The notes below the pieces were generated by a model. The model did no database searches, was not told the DNA's origin, and was given only the letters and a program-made list of their open reading frames with translations. From positions 1 to 55,564 of IMG/VR virus record IMGVR_UViG_3300034251_000009: a stretch of 55,564 nucleotides of DNA; one strand, written 5' to 3'. Of the stretch, positions 22,593-31,181 are shown piece after piece. The position numbers and the translations under genes were made by a program. This DNA is from a virus. Each line of letters starts with the position of its first letter. Within the stretch, counting starts at the first letter, position 1.

Positions 22593-23048
22593 CTACTCCT
22601 TGTTTTCGTGTGCGGGCGGTGCCGCGCTCATCTGCTGTTCCAGCGCGCCGACCAGGGACACCCGTGGCGTCTCCCGTGCGCGCTCGGCCTTCAGTGCGGC
22701 CTCGGCGCGGACCGGGTCGCCGCCTACCCAGGACTTGACGACGTCAACCGTGCCGTCCGGCGGCTCGGTATCCCGGGCGTCGGTGAGCACCGGGTCGACG
22801 GCCGGGTTGACCGGCTCCGGCGGGGCCGCCGGCTGCCAGCCGATGCCCTGCCAGTAGGCCCGCGCGGCCCACGCGACGAGGCCCGGCTTCGCGATGTCGT
22901 CGTCCGGGTGGGCCATCCAGACGAAGTCGCCGTCGGCCGGCTCGGTCGCCTCCGACCAGCCGTGCAGGAGGGTGAAGCGGTCACGCTCTTCGGCGCCCTC
23001 GACCACGGCCTTCGCGGTACCGCTCTGGATCCAGAACAGGTCGGCCAT
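22593..23048 (-). CDS. Structural protein of unknown role (tail region)
   Basis: 151 residues starting MADLFWIQSGTAKAVVEGAE. The C-terminal part has KSWVGGDPVRAEAALKAERARETPR, a helical motif seen in several actinophage structural proteins that ends with the sequence of residues used for assembly. Encoded immediately before the major tail protein; its start overlaps the previous stop (TGATG). Function not known. Confidence 0.7.
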   Translation of the reverse strand: MADLFWIQSGTAKAVVEGAEERDRFTLLHGWSEATEPADGDFVWMAHPDDDIAKPGLVAWAARAYWQGIGWQPAAPPEPVNPAVDPVLTDARDTEPPDGTVDVVKSWVGGDPVRAEAALKAERARETPRVSLVGALEQQMSAAPPAHENKE

Positions 23049-23374
23049 CAGACACGCACCAGGGCGCAGGAAACGGACGCGGTCTGCGAGTGGGTGACGG
23101 TGATCAGACCGGTGGTCGGGTCGGCGAGCGCCGGAACCATCGGGCCGATCCACCGCTCGCCGGTGGTGATCGGCACGACGGTCGTAACGTCCGGGTTGTT
23201 CTGCCCGTAGGTGGTGCCGGGCACGACGACCACGGCGTTGTCGACAGTGCCGGAGGCGTTCTTCACGATGAGGAACGCCCGCTCGTCGGGAACGATGGTG
23301 TCGGACGCGGCCACCGCCCCATAGCTGGGTGTCGTACCGGTGATCAACACCTGCTGGCTGGATAGAAGCGCCAT
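23048..23374 (-). CDS. Structural protein, beta-rich
   Basis: 108 residues from ATG at 23374, with AAAGGGG upstream. The sequence (ALLSSQQVLITGTTPSYGAV, FLIVKNASGTVDNAVVVVPG, GLITVTHSQTASVSCALVRV) reads as a small jelly-roll or Ig-like beta domain. Located between tail terminator and tail tube genes. Might be a decoration or tail-tube accessory protein; not resolved. Confidence 0.72.
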   Translation of the reverse strand: MALLSSQQVLITGTTPSYGAVAASDTIVPDERAFLIVKNASGTVDNAVVVVPGTTYGQNNPDVTTVVPITTGERWIGPMVPALADPTTGLITVTHSQTASVSCALVRV

Positions 23375-23395
23375 CCGGCGCACCCCTTTCTCGGG

Positions 23396-23830
23396 TCAGG
23401 CTGGCTGAGACTGGAAGCGGTAGGTGTCGGACACCTGCTCGACCGGCACACCCATGGCCTCGTTCGGGTCGAGGGTCACGGACTCGATCTGCTTGAGCCG
23501 TCCGCACGACCGGTTCGCGACCGTCGGTGCCCAGTTCAGGAACTGTGTCCGCACGCGGCCCTTCACGGCACGGGTCGATCGAGAGTCGGTGCCGACGCAG
23601 TGCGTCTGCACGTCGACCTGCCACGTCACCGAGTCGAACGACAGCGACGTCGTAGCCGGGGACTCCGTCGCCGTCAGCTGGCGAAACACGAACCGCACCA
23701 GCACGTACGGCGGCACCGAGCCGGGATCTGGGGACTCGGGGACCTTGCCGTCGTGTACGACCATCGCCGGGGTGCCGGGCGCGGCCCGCAGGCGGTCGAG
23801 GATCGCTGCGGCGTGCAGCTGCTCGCTCAC
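23396..23830 (-). CDS. Tail terminator / tail completion protein (DUF3168-like)
   Basis: 144 residues. Begins with a helix EQLHAAAILDRLRAAPG, then alternating strands PPYVLVRFVFRQL, DSVTWQVDVQTHCVG and helix RSTRAVKGRVRTQFL, the pattern of tail terminator proteins that cap the tube. Gene order portal-MuF-capsid-connector-stopper-neck-terminator supports it. Start overlaps the upstream gene by four bases. Confidence 0.78.
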   Translation of the reverse strand: MSEQLHAAAILDRLRAAPGTPAMVVHDGKVPESPDPGSVPPYVLVRFVFRQLTATESPATTSLSFDSVTWQVDVQTHCVGTDSRSTRAVKGRVRTQFLNWAPTVANRSCGRLKQIESVTLDPNEAMGVPVEQVSDTYRFQSQPA

Positions 23831-24216
23831 CGGATCAGCCTCGCGAGGTAGTCCTCGGCGTAGCGCTCGAACCGCGGCAGCTCGGCGTCGAACGCCCTCG
23901 TCCAGTGCGCATTGGCCGGGGTGTGCGCGGTGCCGTTTTCCACGTAGATATCGAGGCGACCTTGGAGCTTCTCCATATCCGCCCCGGCCACACCACGGAT
24001 GACCCGATCGTTACGGGTGACGTCGTAGGAGAACGACCGGGCCAGGTGCGGCAGGTGCGCCCACCGCTCGACGCGGACCCGGTCCTGCGCGCCCTTCTTG
24101 ATATTTAGTAGGCCTTTGCCGACAATCCGCTCGCCCTCATCGAGGATCTTGTCGGGCAGCGCGGCGAGTTCGCGACGGATCTCGTCCAGGCCGTCGGCGT
24201 TCTGCGAGTACGGCAT
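23827..24216 (-). CDS. HK97 gp10-like neck / tail-joining protein
   Basis: 129 residues. GLDEIRRELAALPDKILDEGERIVGKGLLNIKKGAQDR in pieces matches the N-terminal helix of gp10-like tail-component proteins, followed by HLARSFSYDVTRN and GTAHTPANAHWTRAFD. One base of overlap with the gene upstream. Role in head-tail joining inferred from family and order. Confidence 0.8.
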   Translation of the reverse strand: MPYSQNADGLDEIRRELAALPDKILDEGERIVGKGLLNIKKGAQDRVRVERWAHLPHLARSFSYDVTRNDRVIRGVAGADMEKLQGRLDIYVENGTAHTPANAHWTRAFDAELPRFERYAEDYLARLIR

Positions 24217-24617
24217 CAGCCCGTCCTCTCAATGACGCCATACCGGCGGGCCGTCGCGTTCGCGTGCGCCGGGACCGCCCGGACCCGGAAGATCCGGCCG
24301 ACCGAAGCGGCATCCGACGCCGAGGCGGTGATGGTGATCTCATCGCCCGGCTTCAGCAGGTCGGCACTCATCGGTAGGTGGATCTCAGGTGATTGCAGCA
24401 GCACGTCGGCCTCGCCCGCGGTGGCGGCGCCAGCCGAGGCGCGCGGCTGCCGCATCCGGCACGGGCCGGCGTAGAGGTCCTCGTACGGCTGGACGGTGTT
24501 GCCGGTCTCATCGTCGTACACCGGCAACCCGTCCTTGCGGCGTGCCGTGCACGTGTCGCGCAACTGCAGCGCCTCGGTACGGGCCCGCGCCCGGACGATC
24601 GCGCCCTCGAGAGACAT
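24216..24617 (-). CDS. Head closure / stopper protein (DUF6093-like)
   Basis: 133 residues. DTCTARRKDGLPVYDDETGN and GPCRMRQPRA are typical of DUF6093 proteins in actinophages; LKPGDEITITASASD forms the conserved beta core. It was probably followed directly by the connector region before the HNH gene at 24642-25607 inserted upstream. Confidence 0.8.
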   Translation of the reverse strand: MSLEGAIVRARARTEALQLRDTCTARRKDGLPVYDDETGNTVQPYEDLYAGPCRMRQPRASAGAATAGEADVLLQSPEIHLPMSADLLKPGDEITITASASDAASVGRIFRVRAVPAHANATARRYGVIERTG

Positions 24618-24641
24618 GTCAGGTCACCCCCGCCCCGTTGG

Positions 24642-25607
24642 TCACTTCAGCTTGGTGGCCTCGACGTTGTGCGAGCCGCAGTCCAGGCAAATCATGACTA
24701 CGCCGCGACCGTGTTGGCCTTGCCGTAGCTGGAGGTTCTCCAGGCGGTTGTCCGTACGGTCACCGTTGATGTGATGCACCGACTCGCGGCGGGTGAGCGG
24801 TCGGCCAAGCGCACGAGCCATGACGAGACGGTGCTCAAGGACGTAGCCGCCTGAGATCGTTCGGCCGGCCAGCTTCACATCGATGTCGTCAGCGACAAGC
24901 ACGCGAACGTAGCCGCTGCCATCGACGACTCGGCCGCCCTTCCATGAGCCGTGATCCTGGCCCTTGGCCTTGGGCGTCGGGCGCAGGATTCCAAGGTCCC
25001 GCAGCTTCCGACCGACTGCTGTCTGCGAAAGCCCGATCTCTTGCGCGATGCTGCCCTGGCTGCGACCGGTCTCGTGTTGCTCCCGCATCCAGGCGACTCG
25101 CTCGTCGGTCCAGAACTTCCGCGTGCCTTTGGCTCGTCGCTCGACGCCGGCCCGCGCGAGTGCCTTCGCGACCACCTGGGGTGATCCGCCGTGTCGGCGC
25201 GCCAGCCTGGCGAGGGACGCACCAGCCCGGTACTCGGACGCGATGGTCTCGACCTGCTCGGGCTTGAAGCGGCGGTTCTGCCCACCGTATCGAGCCTGGA
25301 TACCCTCCTCGCGCAGAACACGTGAGACGGTGTCGTTCCCCGTTCCGGCCTGGCGGGCGATACGCGGGACGCTCAGGCCCTCATTGAAGAGCCTGACCAG
25401 CTCGGCCCGATTCTCCGGTGTCGCCTGCCAGGCGTAGTCACTCTTGGAGCGACGGTCCAGGCCGCACCTTCGAAGCGCTGCAGCGACCGGCTGGTACGAA
25501 ACGCCGTACGTCGCGGCGATCGCCCGCAGCGTCTCGCCTGCGGCGTATCGGCGAGCGATCTGGTCGTCTTGCTCGGGCGTGAAGTGGGGCTTAGCTCCTC
25601 GGGGCAT
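24642..25607 (-). CDS. HNH homing endonuclease with four N-terminal HTH repeats
   Basis: 321 residues. Four successive HTH units of about 45-50 residues occur at roughly 8-50, 58-103, 112-156 and 163-210 (for example LRAIAATYGVSYQPVAAALR, VPRIARQAGTGNDTVSRVLR, LARLARRHGGSPQVVAKALA, QGSIAQEIGLSQTAVGRKLR). The HNH core follows at about 260-300 (EHRLVMARALGRPLT, SVHHINGDRTDNRLENL). The end has CLDCGSHN, half of a zinc site. The multiple HTH units would lengthen the recognised DNA target. It sits alone between structural genes, as expected for a homing endonuclease. Confidence 0.88.
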   Translation of the reverse strand: MPRGAKPHFTPEQDDQIARRYAAGETLRAIAATYGVSYQPVAAALRRCGLDRRSKSDYAWQATPENRAELVRLFNEGLSVPRIARQAGTGNDTVSRVLREEGIQARYGGQNRRFKPEQVETIASEYRAGASLARLARRHGGSPQVVAKALARAGVERRAKGTRKFWTDERVAWMREQHETGRSQGSIAQEIGLSQTAVGRKLRDLGILRPTPKAKGQDHGSWKGGRVVDGSGYVRVLVADDIDVKLAGRTISGGYVLEHRLVMARALGRPLTRRESVHHINGDRTDNRLENLQLRQGQHGRGVVMICLDCGSHNVEATKLK

Positions 25608-25639
25608 GCTTCAGTGTGACATCCCGAAAAACCGTGAAT

Positions 25640-26068
25640 CTACTGGAGGCCGATGGAGATGCCGCCGACCGCGATGGTGAAGGTGTTGCCGTTCGCGATC
25701 GACACCGGCGCACCGTTGAAGTCACCGAACCACGACCGGGCCGCGGCCGAGTCAGTCAGGTCGAACGACTGGATCGACCAGGTGCCACCGGAGCCGTTCG
25801 TCCACGACAGCGCCGAGGTCGCCGGGAGGGTGACGTTGCTGCCCGAGGACGAGGCGGTCGACGCGGCCGGCACGGCGGTGCCGCCGGCGGTGTAGCCGGT
25901 ACCGGTCAGCTGGGTGCCCTGCGCGGACGCCGTCGAGCTGGTCGAGTTGAGGCGTACCTTCATCGCCGAACCCGCAAACGCGGTGAACGTGCCGGGCGCA
26001 CCAGATGTGCCCGTCGGGGTGGTCGCGTTGAGGACGTTCGACGCCATCGTCTGCGGGATACCGGCCAT
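25640..26068 (-). CDS. Structural protein, Thr/Ser/Gly-rich
   Basis: 142 residues from ATG at 26068. Sequence such as NVLNATTPTGTSGAPGTFTAFAG, LTGTGYTAGGTAVP and ISIGLQ at the end is common among actinophage head or tail-associated proteins of unknown function. Its start is coupled to the previous stop (TAATG). May assemble with the repeat protein upstream. Confidence 0.75.
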   Translation of the reverse strand: MAGIPQTMASNVLNATTPTGTSGAPGTFTAFAGSAMKVRLNSTSSTASAQGTQLTGTGYTAGGTAVPAASTASSSGSNVTLPATSALSWTNGSGGTWSIQSFDLTDSAAARSWFGDFNGAPVSIANGNTFTIAVGGISIGLQ

Positions 26069-26229
26069 TACTCCTGCTCTCCTTCGTTCCTGGTGGCCTC
26101 GGCGAGCATCTCGCCGACCCACACAGTTGCCTTGGCCTCGGTGACGGGGCCGAAGTCGACAACGTTGCCGTCCGGGTCGGTGACGACCCATCCGACCTGG
26201 ATCGCTTCGGGCTGCGGTTCGTCGGTCAT
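26068..26229 (-). CDS. Small acidic protein
   Basis: 53 residues, MTDEPQPEAIQVGWVVTDPD at the start, then GEMLAEATRNEGEQE. ATG at 26229 has a GGAG-type site upstream (GTGAGGAGC) and the TAA overlaps the next ATG by one base. Short but coherent; function unknown. Confidence 0.7.
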   Translation of the reverse strand: MTDEPQPEAIQVGWVVTDPDGNVVDFGPVTEAKATVWVGEMLAEATRNEGEQE

Positions 26230-26237
26230 GGCGCTCC

Positions 26238-27668
26238 TCACGGCCTCGAGGTCGTTCCTGCGGACGGGCGAATAGTGCGGCCCGAGTCGGGGCGCGCGGT
26301 CGTACCGGCGAATGGCCGCGGGGTGATGCGAGAACCCGCGACGGCGGTGACCAGGCCCTGCCCGATGACGGTGGCGGTGCCGGAGAGGACCGAACCGGCC
26401 GAGGCGGTGACCGAGCCTGTGCCGGTGACCGACGCGCCGGCCTGCGTACGGGACAGCGCAGTGACCGCGCCAGCGCCGGTGACGGCGGCCGTGCCGAGGA
26501 CGGAGCCGGTCGCCGCCCGTGTGCCGGTGCCGGTGACGGTGGAGCCCGCGCGCAGGGTGGCCAGTGCGCTGGCGGAGCCGGTACCGGCGACCGTGGACCC
26601 GGCGGTCTGGGCAGCCAGGGCCGATCTTGCGCCCGCGCCGGTGACGGATGCCCCGGCCCGGATGGTGGCCGCGGTCGACACGGAGCCGACGCCCACGGCC
26701 GACGCGGTTGCGACGACAGTGACCTGCGCGGTGACCGAACCGGCGCCAGCGACGGTGGCCGAGCCGGACCCGGTGGCACCGGAGTTCGCCGTGACCGCGC
26801 CGGCACCAGCGACGGTGACGCCGGCCCGCGTCGTCGCGACGGCGGCCGGCGTGCCCGCACCGGTCGCTGTGGCGCCTGCCGACTTGGCCGACACTGCGGT
26901 GACGGTTCCCGCGCCCGTGACGGACGCCATTGCGGTGATCGTGATCCCGGCGGTGACCGATCCTGTGCCGGTGACGGCTCTACCGGCCGCCTGGGTGGCG
27001 GTCGCCGATGCGGTGCCTGCGCCGGTGACGGCGGCTGTGCCGTTGACGGTGCTGCCCGCAGAGGCGTTGATGTAGGCGGTGATGATCGCGCCGCGGTCGG
27101 GCATTGCCGCGCTGAGCGTGGCCGTGCTGCCGTAGCTGGACACCCCGTCAGCGGTCAGGTCCCGATCGGCGCCGCCGGAAAATGTGAGGTCGCCGCCGGT
27201 GGCGTGGCCGCCACCAAATCCGGTGAACGAGTTCGACCAGCCGGTTACCGATTTCGTCGGCGCGTTGTTGCCGCCGGCCACGGCCAGGAAATGCCGGTCG
27301 CCGGCCGTCGGTGTCAGGTTGGGCGTGGCGATCGTGTTGATCGTCGGGCTCTGCGCCTGAACACCCTGGCCGGCCAGGAAGGTGGACCCGGCCGACAGCT
27401 CCCAGACGTACCACTCGCCCGCGCCGGCGGAGCTGCACGTGAAATTGATCGACGACTCGCCCGCGCCGGCCTTGTCGAAGGCGTACAGGCCGAGGAAGTT
27501 GACCGAGCTCACCCGCTGGGCCCAGCCGCCCGGGGTGGTGAAGACCGTGTTCGAGAACAGTGCGACCACGATGACCGTGCCGGTGCCGAACGACCCGGAC
27601 GAGCGGGTCACGGTCCAGGTAGTCGACGGCGTACTCACCACGCCCGAGTTGCGATCGAGGATCGTCAC
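26238..27668 (-). CDS. Fibrous structural protein with thirteen 18-20-residue repeats
   Basis: 476 residues. The first 210 residues look like a beta-sandwich adhesion or lectin-like domain (TVIVVALFSNTVFTTPGGWAQR, GEWYVWELSAG, MPDRGAIITAYINASAG in pieces). From about 210 to 445, thirteen tandem repeats with consensus VTGAG-x4-A-x6-AGAS occur, nearly all exactly 18 residues and two of 20. The tail ends in three short TTxRP-like units. The repeat suggests an elongated beta-solenoid or fibre. Location between connector and head-tail genes points to a head or tail fibre. Repeat number is likely to vary between relatives. Confidence 0.82.
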   Translation of the reverse strand: MTILDRNSGVVSTPSTTWTVTRSSGSFGTGTVIVVALFSNTVFTTPGGWAQRVSSVNFLGLYAFDKAGAGESSINFTCSSAGAGEWYVWELSAGSTFLAGQGVQAQSPTINTIATPNLTPTAGDRHFLAVAGGNNAPTKSVTGWSNSFTGFGGGHATGGDLTFSGGADRDLTADGVSSYGSTATLSAAMPDRGAIITAYINASAGSTVNGTAAVTGAGTASATATQAAGRAVTGTGSVTAGITITAMASVTGAGTVTAVSAKSAGATATGAGTPAAVATTRAGVTVAGAGAVTANSGATGSGSATVAGAGSVTAQVTVVATASAVGVGSVSTAATIRAGASVTGAGARSALAAQTAGSTVAGTGSASALATLRAGSTVTGTGTRAATGSVLGTAAVTGAGAVTALSRTQAGASVTGTGSVTASAGSVLSGTATVIGQGLVTAVAGSRITPRPFAGTTARPDSGRTIRPSAGTTSRP

Positions 27669-27733
27669 TACAGCCCCGATCTAGTAGGCGCTGGCCCTAC
27701 AGGTCCAGGGCCTGTACTGCTGCTTCAGCTCCG

Positions 27734-28153
27734 TCAGGCGAGGTACGGCCACGCCCGCCGCCCGCAGGGGCCCACGAACGGTTGGGCGGCCGGGCGGATG
27801 GTGAACGCGCCGCCCGAGCGGCCCAGGATCCGGTCGATGCGCGACTGCTCCGAGGTGGTCAGCTCAACTCCCCCGAACGTCTCCTTCGCGTAGGTCAGCG
27901 CCTCGGAGTAGTCGTCGATGGTAAAGCTGACCTGGCGCACACCCTCGGGGTTCAGCAGAGTCCGCTTGACGGCCTCCAGCGCGATGCCCTTGAACCGCAG
28001 GCGGCCGGCGTCGCTCATGGCGTCGTAGGTGGACTCGCCGACGTAATCGCGGATCTCGACGATGACCAGGACCTGCAACAGGTCGGTGGTCGCGTTGTCG
28101 ACGTCGCGCTGCGCGTAAGAGGCCAACTCCTCGCGCGTGAACAGGTCAGCCAC
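27734..28153 (-). CDS. Head-tail connector protein
   Basis: 139 residues. ELASYAQRDVDNATTDLLQVLVIVEIRDYVG in pieces, then GIALEAVKRTLLNPEGVRQ and helix-rich YSEALTYAKETF fit the gp6/gp15-type connector of siphoviruses. It follows the capsid gene group, as usual for this protein. Its end reads PCGRRAWPYLA. Confidence 0.8.
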   Translation of the reverse strand: MADLFTREELASYAQRDVDNATTDLLQVLVIVEIRDYVGESTYDAMSDAGRLRFKGIALEAVKRTLLNPEGVRQVSFTIDDYSEALTYAKETFGGVELTTSEQSRIDRILGRSGGAFTIRPAAQPFVGPCGRRAWPYLA

Positions 28154-28216
28154 AGCCGCCTCCTGCCGAAGATGCCGAGCGCCGGCCGAGATGGACTCCC
28201 GGCCGGCACGCGAGGA

Positions 28217-28456
28217 TTACTTGGCGGGGTTCGCCAGCTTGCCCGGAGCGCGGCGCACAGGCTCCGGCCGGGCGGTGGCAGGCTCGTCGTCCTCGCCGTC
28301 AGCCCAGACACCCGGGTTGGAGATGGCCTTCTCCACCCAGGCGTTCTCGGGCTTCGACAGGTCGTCGTCGGGGCCGACCGTGCGGGACTCGCCCGTCAGC
28401 TGGCCGTCGTCGTCGCGGCGGTGGACGGTGACGAAGGTGTTCAGCTTGCGTGCCAT
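28217..28456 (-). CDS. Hypothetical protein after the capsid gene
   Basis: 79 residues, MARKLNTFVTVHRRDDDGQL at the start and a basic-proline C terminus (RPEPVRRAPGKLANPAK). Proteins of this type often follow the major capsid gene in actinophages. Function unknown. Confidence 0.75.
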   Translation of the reverse strand: MARKLNTFVTVHRRDDDGQLTGESRTVGPDDDLSKPENAWVEKAISNPGVWADGEDDEPATARPEPVRRAPGKLANPAK

Positions 28457-28470
28457 GTCAGTTCCTCCGG

Positions 28471-29502
28471 TCAGGCCACATCGGCGGCGAGGGTGAGGTC
28501 CGGGTTGGCCAGGACCGGCAGGCCGATCGCGGCCGCCTTCGTCCAGACCGCCACCGGGTCCTTGGTCGAATAGGCACCCGAGACGATGCCCGGCTCGACG
28601 CCGGACAGGCCGTACTCGGGCTCCAGGGACTCGGCGGTGGTGCCGAGCAGGGTAGCGCCCAGGTCGGAGCTCGCGGCGTTGTCCGGGCTACCCGGGGCCG
28701 GAACGTAGATGAACCGGTCCGCGGGGATGACCCGGGTGGCGGCACCGTTGACGCGGACCTGCGCGTCATAGATGTACATCGGCGGCAGCCCGAACGCCTG
28801 CAGGACCTGGTTGACGGTGGCGACGCTGACGATCGCGGGCGCGCCGGTGACCGACGACGCCAGCTGCCGGAACTCAGCGTTGCGCTGCAGGTAACCCAGC
28901 ACCGTAGTCGATGTGATCGACGCGCCGGGCGCCTCGCCGTTGGTGGCGATGTACGTGTCCCGCCAGGTGATCATGTCGGCGACCGGGGTGGCCGTGGCCA
29001 CCGTCGACCACAGGACGCCCGGGGCGACGGTGTGGCCGGCGGCCCGGCCGAAGTCGACCGTGGCGATGACGCCGTTCTCGGAGATCTGCAGCGAGCCCCG
29101 GTACAGGGCCTCGCCGCGGAACATCTCCAGCCGGGCGGCGACCGCCCGGGCCATCCGCTCGGCGTCGGACAGGATCGCGGTGCGGATGGCGGAGTTGTCA
29201 CGGCGCTGACGCAGCCGCTCGTACTCCCCGAGACGGATCTTGCGGGAGATCGGCGGCAGCTCGCCGGTGACCCGGGTGACGCCCGGCCGGGAGCCGATCG
29301 GCGACTCCGCGTCGTAGGCGCGCACCGTCGCGGCATCGGTGAGGCCCTCACCACCGCGGGTGAACCGGTAGACGAGGTCGTCGACCTCCACCCGGGGCAG
29401 CCACTGGGAGAGGATGAACCGGTTACGGTCCAGATCCGCCTGGGCTGCCCGGACGTATCCGGTGAGTTCGGCGGGAGAGATGTAGTCCTGGTTGAGCAGC
29501 AT
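28471..29502 (-). CDS. Major capsid protein (lambda gpE-like)
   Basis: 343 residues. N terminus NQDYISPAELTGYVRAAQAD, middle RLRQRRDNSAIRTAILSDAERMARAV, and C-terminal GIVSGAYSTKDPVAVWTKAAAIGLPVL in pieces match the major capsid protein E family. The decoration gene lies 16 bases upstream and scaffold before that, the standard order. HK97-fold shell protein. Confidence 0.9.
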   Translation of the reverse strand: MLLNQDYISPAELTGYVRAAQADLDRNRFILSQWLPRVEVDDLVYRFTRGGEGLTDAATVRAYDAESPIGSRPGVTRVTGELPPISRKIRLGEYERLRQRRDNSAIRTAILSDAERMARAVAARLEMFRGEALYRGSLQISENGVIATVDFGRAAGHTVAPGVLWSTVATATPVADMITWRDTYIATNGEAPGASITSTTVLGYLQRNAEFRQLASSVTGAPAIVSVATVNQVLQAFGLPPMYIYDAQVRVNGAATRVIPADRFIYVPAPGSPDNAASSDLGATLLGTTAESLEPEYGLSGVEPGIVSGAYSTKDPVAVWTKAAAIGLPVLANPDLTLAADVA

Positions 29503-29518
29503 GTCTCAGTCCCCGGCC

Positions 29519-29932
29519 TCAGGCGTCGAATCGGATCTGCGGGAGGTCGGCCTTGTACGCGCCGCCGGCGTCGGGGCCACCGTTGGTGGCCTGCGCGATC
29601 GGCAGCTTCGACACCAGCACCCGGCCGTGCCACAGCAGGGCGCCCTGGGGGTCCTGGGTGGTCAGAGACGGGGCGTCGACGGCGCACAACAGCAGACCAG
29701 CGGCAACCTCGGAGCCGTCGGACGCGGCGTTGTTGTACGGCCCGTACAGCCCGGTCGCGGTGATGCGGCCCAGGATGATGCCGGACTTCAAGTAACCGTC
29801 CGGGTAGTGCGTGGCCGGGACGAACGCGCTGGTGTCCAGCGTGATCGACATGGCCCTACTGGTTCCCTCGGCAGATCCCAGCCAGGACTGATCGTCCTGG
29901 CCGAACGTCTCAGTCACAGGGCTGAGAAACAT
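29519..29932 (-). CDS. Head decoration protein (gpD-like)
   Basis: 137 residues. PATHYPDGYLKSGIILGRITATG and EVAAGLLLCAVDAPSL, HGRVLVSKLPIAQ are characteristic of gpD-type decoration proteins that stabilise the capsid. Located between scaffold and capsid genes. Confidence 0.85.
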   Translation of the reverse strand: MFLSPVTETFGQDDQSWLGSAEGTSRAMSITLDTSAFVPATHYPDGYLKSGIILGRITATGLYGPYNNAASDGSEVAAGLLLCAVDAPSLTTQDPQGALLWHGRVLVSKLPIAQATNGGPDAGGAYKADLPQIRFDA

Positions 29933-29943
29933 GGCTGTGCTCC

Positions 29944-30480
29944 TTATGTCACGGTCGTCTTCTGGTGTTTCTGCGCGTAGAGCGCGGCGCCGGTGGCAAC
30001 GGAGCCGTTCTTCGCGTCATCGCCGCCGCGGCTGCCCTGAGAGGGGTCGGCCTTCGGTGTCTTGGGCGGCGCGGGTGAGACCGGGAAGTCCCGCAGGATC
30101 TCGTCCGCGTCGGCCACCAGCTCCTCGCGAGTGGAGCCGACCAGGCGCTTGGCCTGCGCCGCCGTCAGGCCCTTCTCGGCGGCGACCTCGAACTTGGTCG
30201 CCTTCAACTCGGCGGCCTCGGCGCGCCGTTCGGCGGCGGCGTGGGACTCGGTCAGCTTCTGCTGCTCGGTCTTGTCCCGGTCCTCGATTTCAGCTAGCCG
30301 TTGAGCAGCTGAGCTGTGCGCTTTTGCCGTGTCTTCGTGCTTACGAGCCAGGGCCTTCCACTTCTCGGCCTCAGCTCTCCAGTCCTTCTCCGGGGCCGAG
30401 GAGGTCGAAGAGGAGCCTGTCGGCTCGCTGATCTCTCCAAGGGCCGACGATGAGGGCTGCGGGGCGTCCGTGTCGGACAT
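29944..30480 (-). CDS. Scaffolding protein
   Basis: 178 residues. A Ser-rich start, then a long coiled coil (EKDWRAEAEKWKALARKHEDTAKAH in pieces; AERRAEAAELKATKFEVAAEKGL) and a conserved scaffold C-terminal half (LTAAQAKRLVGSTREELVADADEIL). The family templates capsid assembly and is removed before packaging. Position before decoration and capsid genes agrees. Confidence 0.88.
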   Translation of the reverse strand: MSDTDAPQPSSSALGEISEPTGSSSTSSAPEKDWRAEAEKWKALARKHEDTAKAHSSAAQRLAEIEDRDKTEQQKLTESHAAAERRAEAAELKATKFEVAAEKGLTAAQAKRLVGSTREELVADADEILRDFPVSPAPPKTPKADPSQGSRGGDDAKNGSVATGAALYAQKHQKTTVT

Positions 30481-30528
30481 GAACTTCTCCCTGTCGGGTT
30501 GCCTGTCGCCCGGCCCCCTATCGGCGAC

Positions 30529-31098
30529 CTAGGCAGATCTCGCCATGAGGTAGGCAAGAAGACTTTTTTCTTTCTTCGCGGCGTTGCATGACCTGCAAGA
30601 CGGAGCAATGTTGATCCAGTCTCCCGATCCGCCGCTGATCATCGGAACGATATGATCTATCTCCGTAGAAGGCTCTCCGCAATACACGCACGGATCGTCT
30701 TTGATGATCTGGATGTAGCGCTTCGCCTCTGCAGAAAAGGGTGAACCCCTGCGACGCGCTCGATCAGCAAGGGCGATCAGCCTTCCACGTTCCGTTTTGG
30801 CATAACGCCGGTTCCACTCCGCATATTTTTCACGGTTGGCTTCAAGATACTTTCTACTGTAATCCCGGTACCGGTCTGGGTTCTCTGCGCGATGCTTGCG
30901 GACACGGGCGTGCCGCTGTGTCGCGTGAGCCTGACCGTACGACCGATCGTAGTCACGTCTATCTTCGAGATTCGACGCCCGCCAAGCCTTCTTGTAAATC
31001 TGATTGGCCTGCTTGCACTCGGCGCATCGGCACTTGTAATACACGTACCCGGATCTCGTGCCGTGCTTATCCTCAGGAATGTTGTTACCATCGGGCAC
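30529..31098 (-). CDS. HNH endonuclease, likely homing
   Basis: 189 residues from a GTG at 31098 with TAGGAG upstream. An N-terminal zinc-finger-like KCRCAECKQANQIYKKAW precedes a basic, Tyr/Arg-rich helical linker. The McrA-like HNH follows: CVYCGEPSTEIDHIVPMISGG, then NIAPSCRSCNAAKKEKSL. Codon use is visibly poorer in GC than neighbours, so this gene was acquired recently between the MuF and scaffold genes. Confidence 0.88.
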   Translation of the reverse strand: MPDGNNIPEDKHGTRSGYVYYKCRCAECKQANQIYKKAWRASNLEDRRDYDRSYGQAHATQRHARVRKHRAENPDRYRDYSRKYLEANREKYAEWNRRYAKTERGRLIALADRARRRGSPFSAEAKRYIQIIKDDPCVYCGEPSTEIDHIVPMISGGSGDWINIAPSCRSCNAAKKEKSLLAYLMARSA

Positions 31099-31181
31099 GT
31101 CGACTCCTAATCAGTCGGCCATAGCCCGGGGGTGTTAGCGCACCCGCCGGGCCCTTATTTTCTCATTCAGAGACGGATAAC

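Noticed and set aside
26238-27668. Reading the repetitive minus-strand gene as the plus-strand 266-codon ORF at 26275-27075
   Set aside because: Both strands are open because of the repeat, but the minus frame extends through a non-repetitive N-terminal domain, has gene-order support and couples with neighbours.
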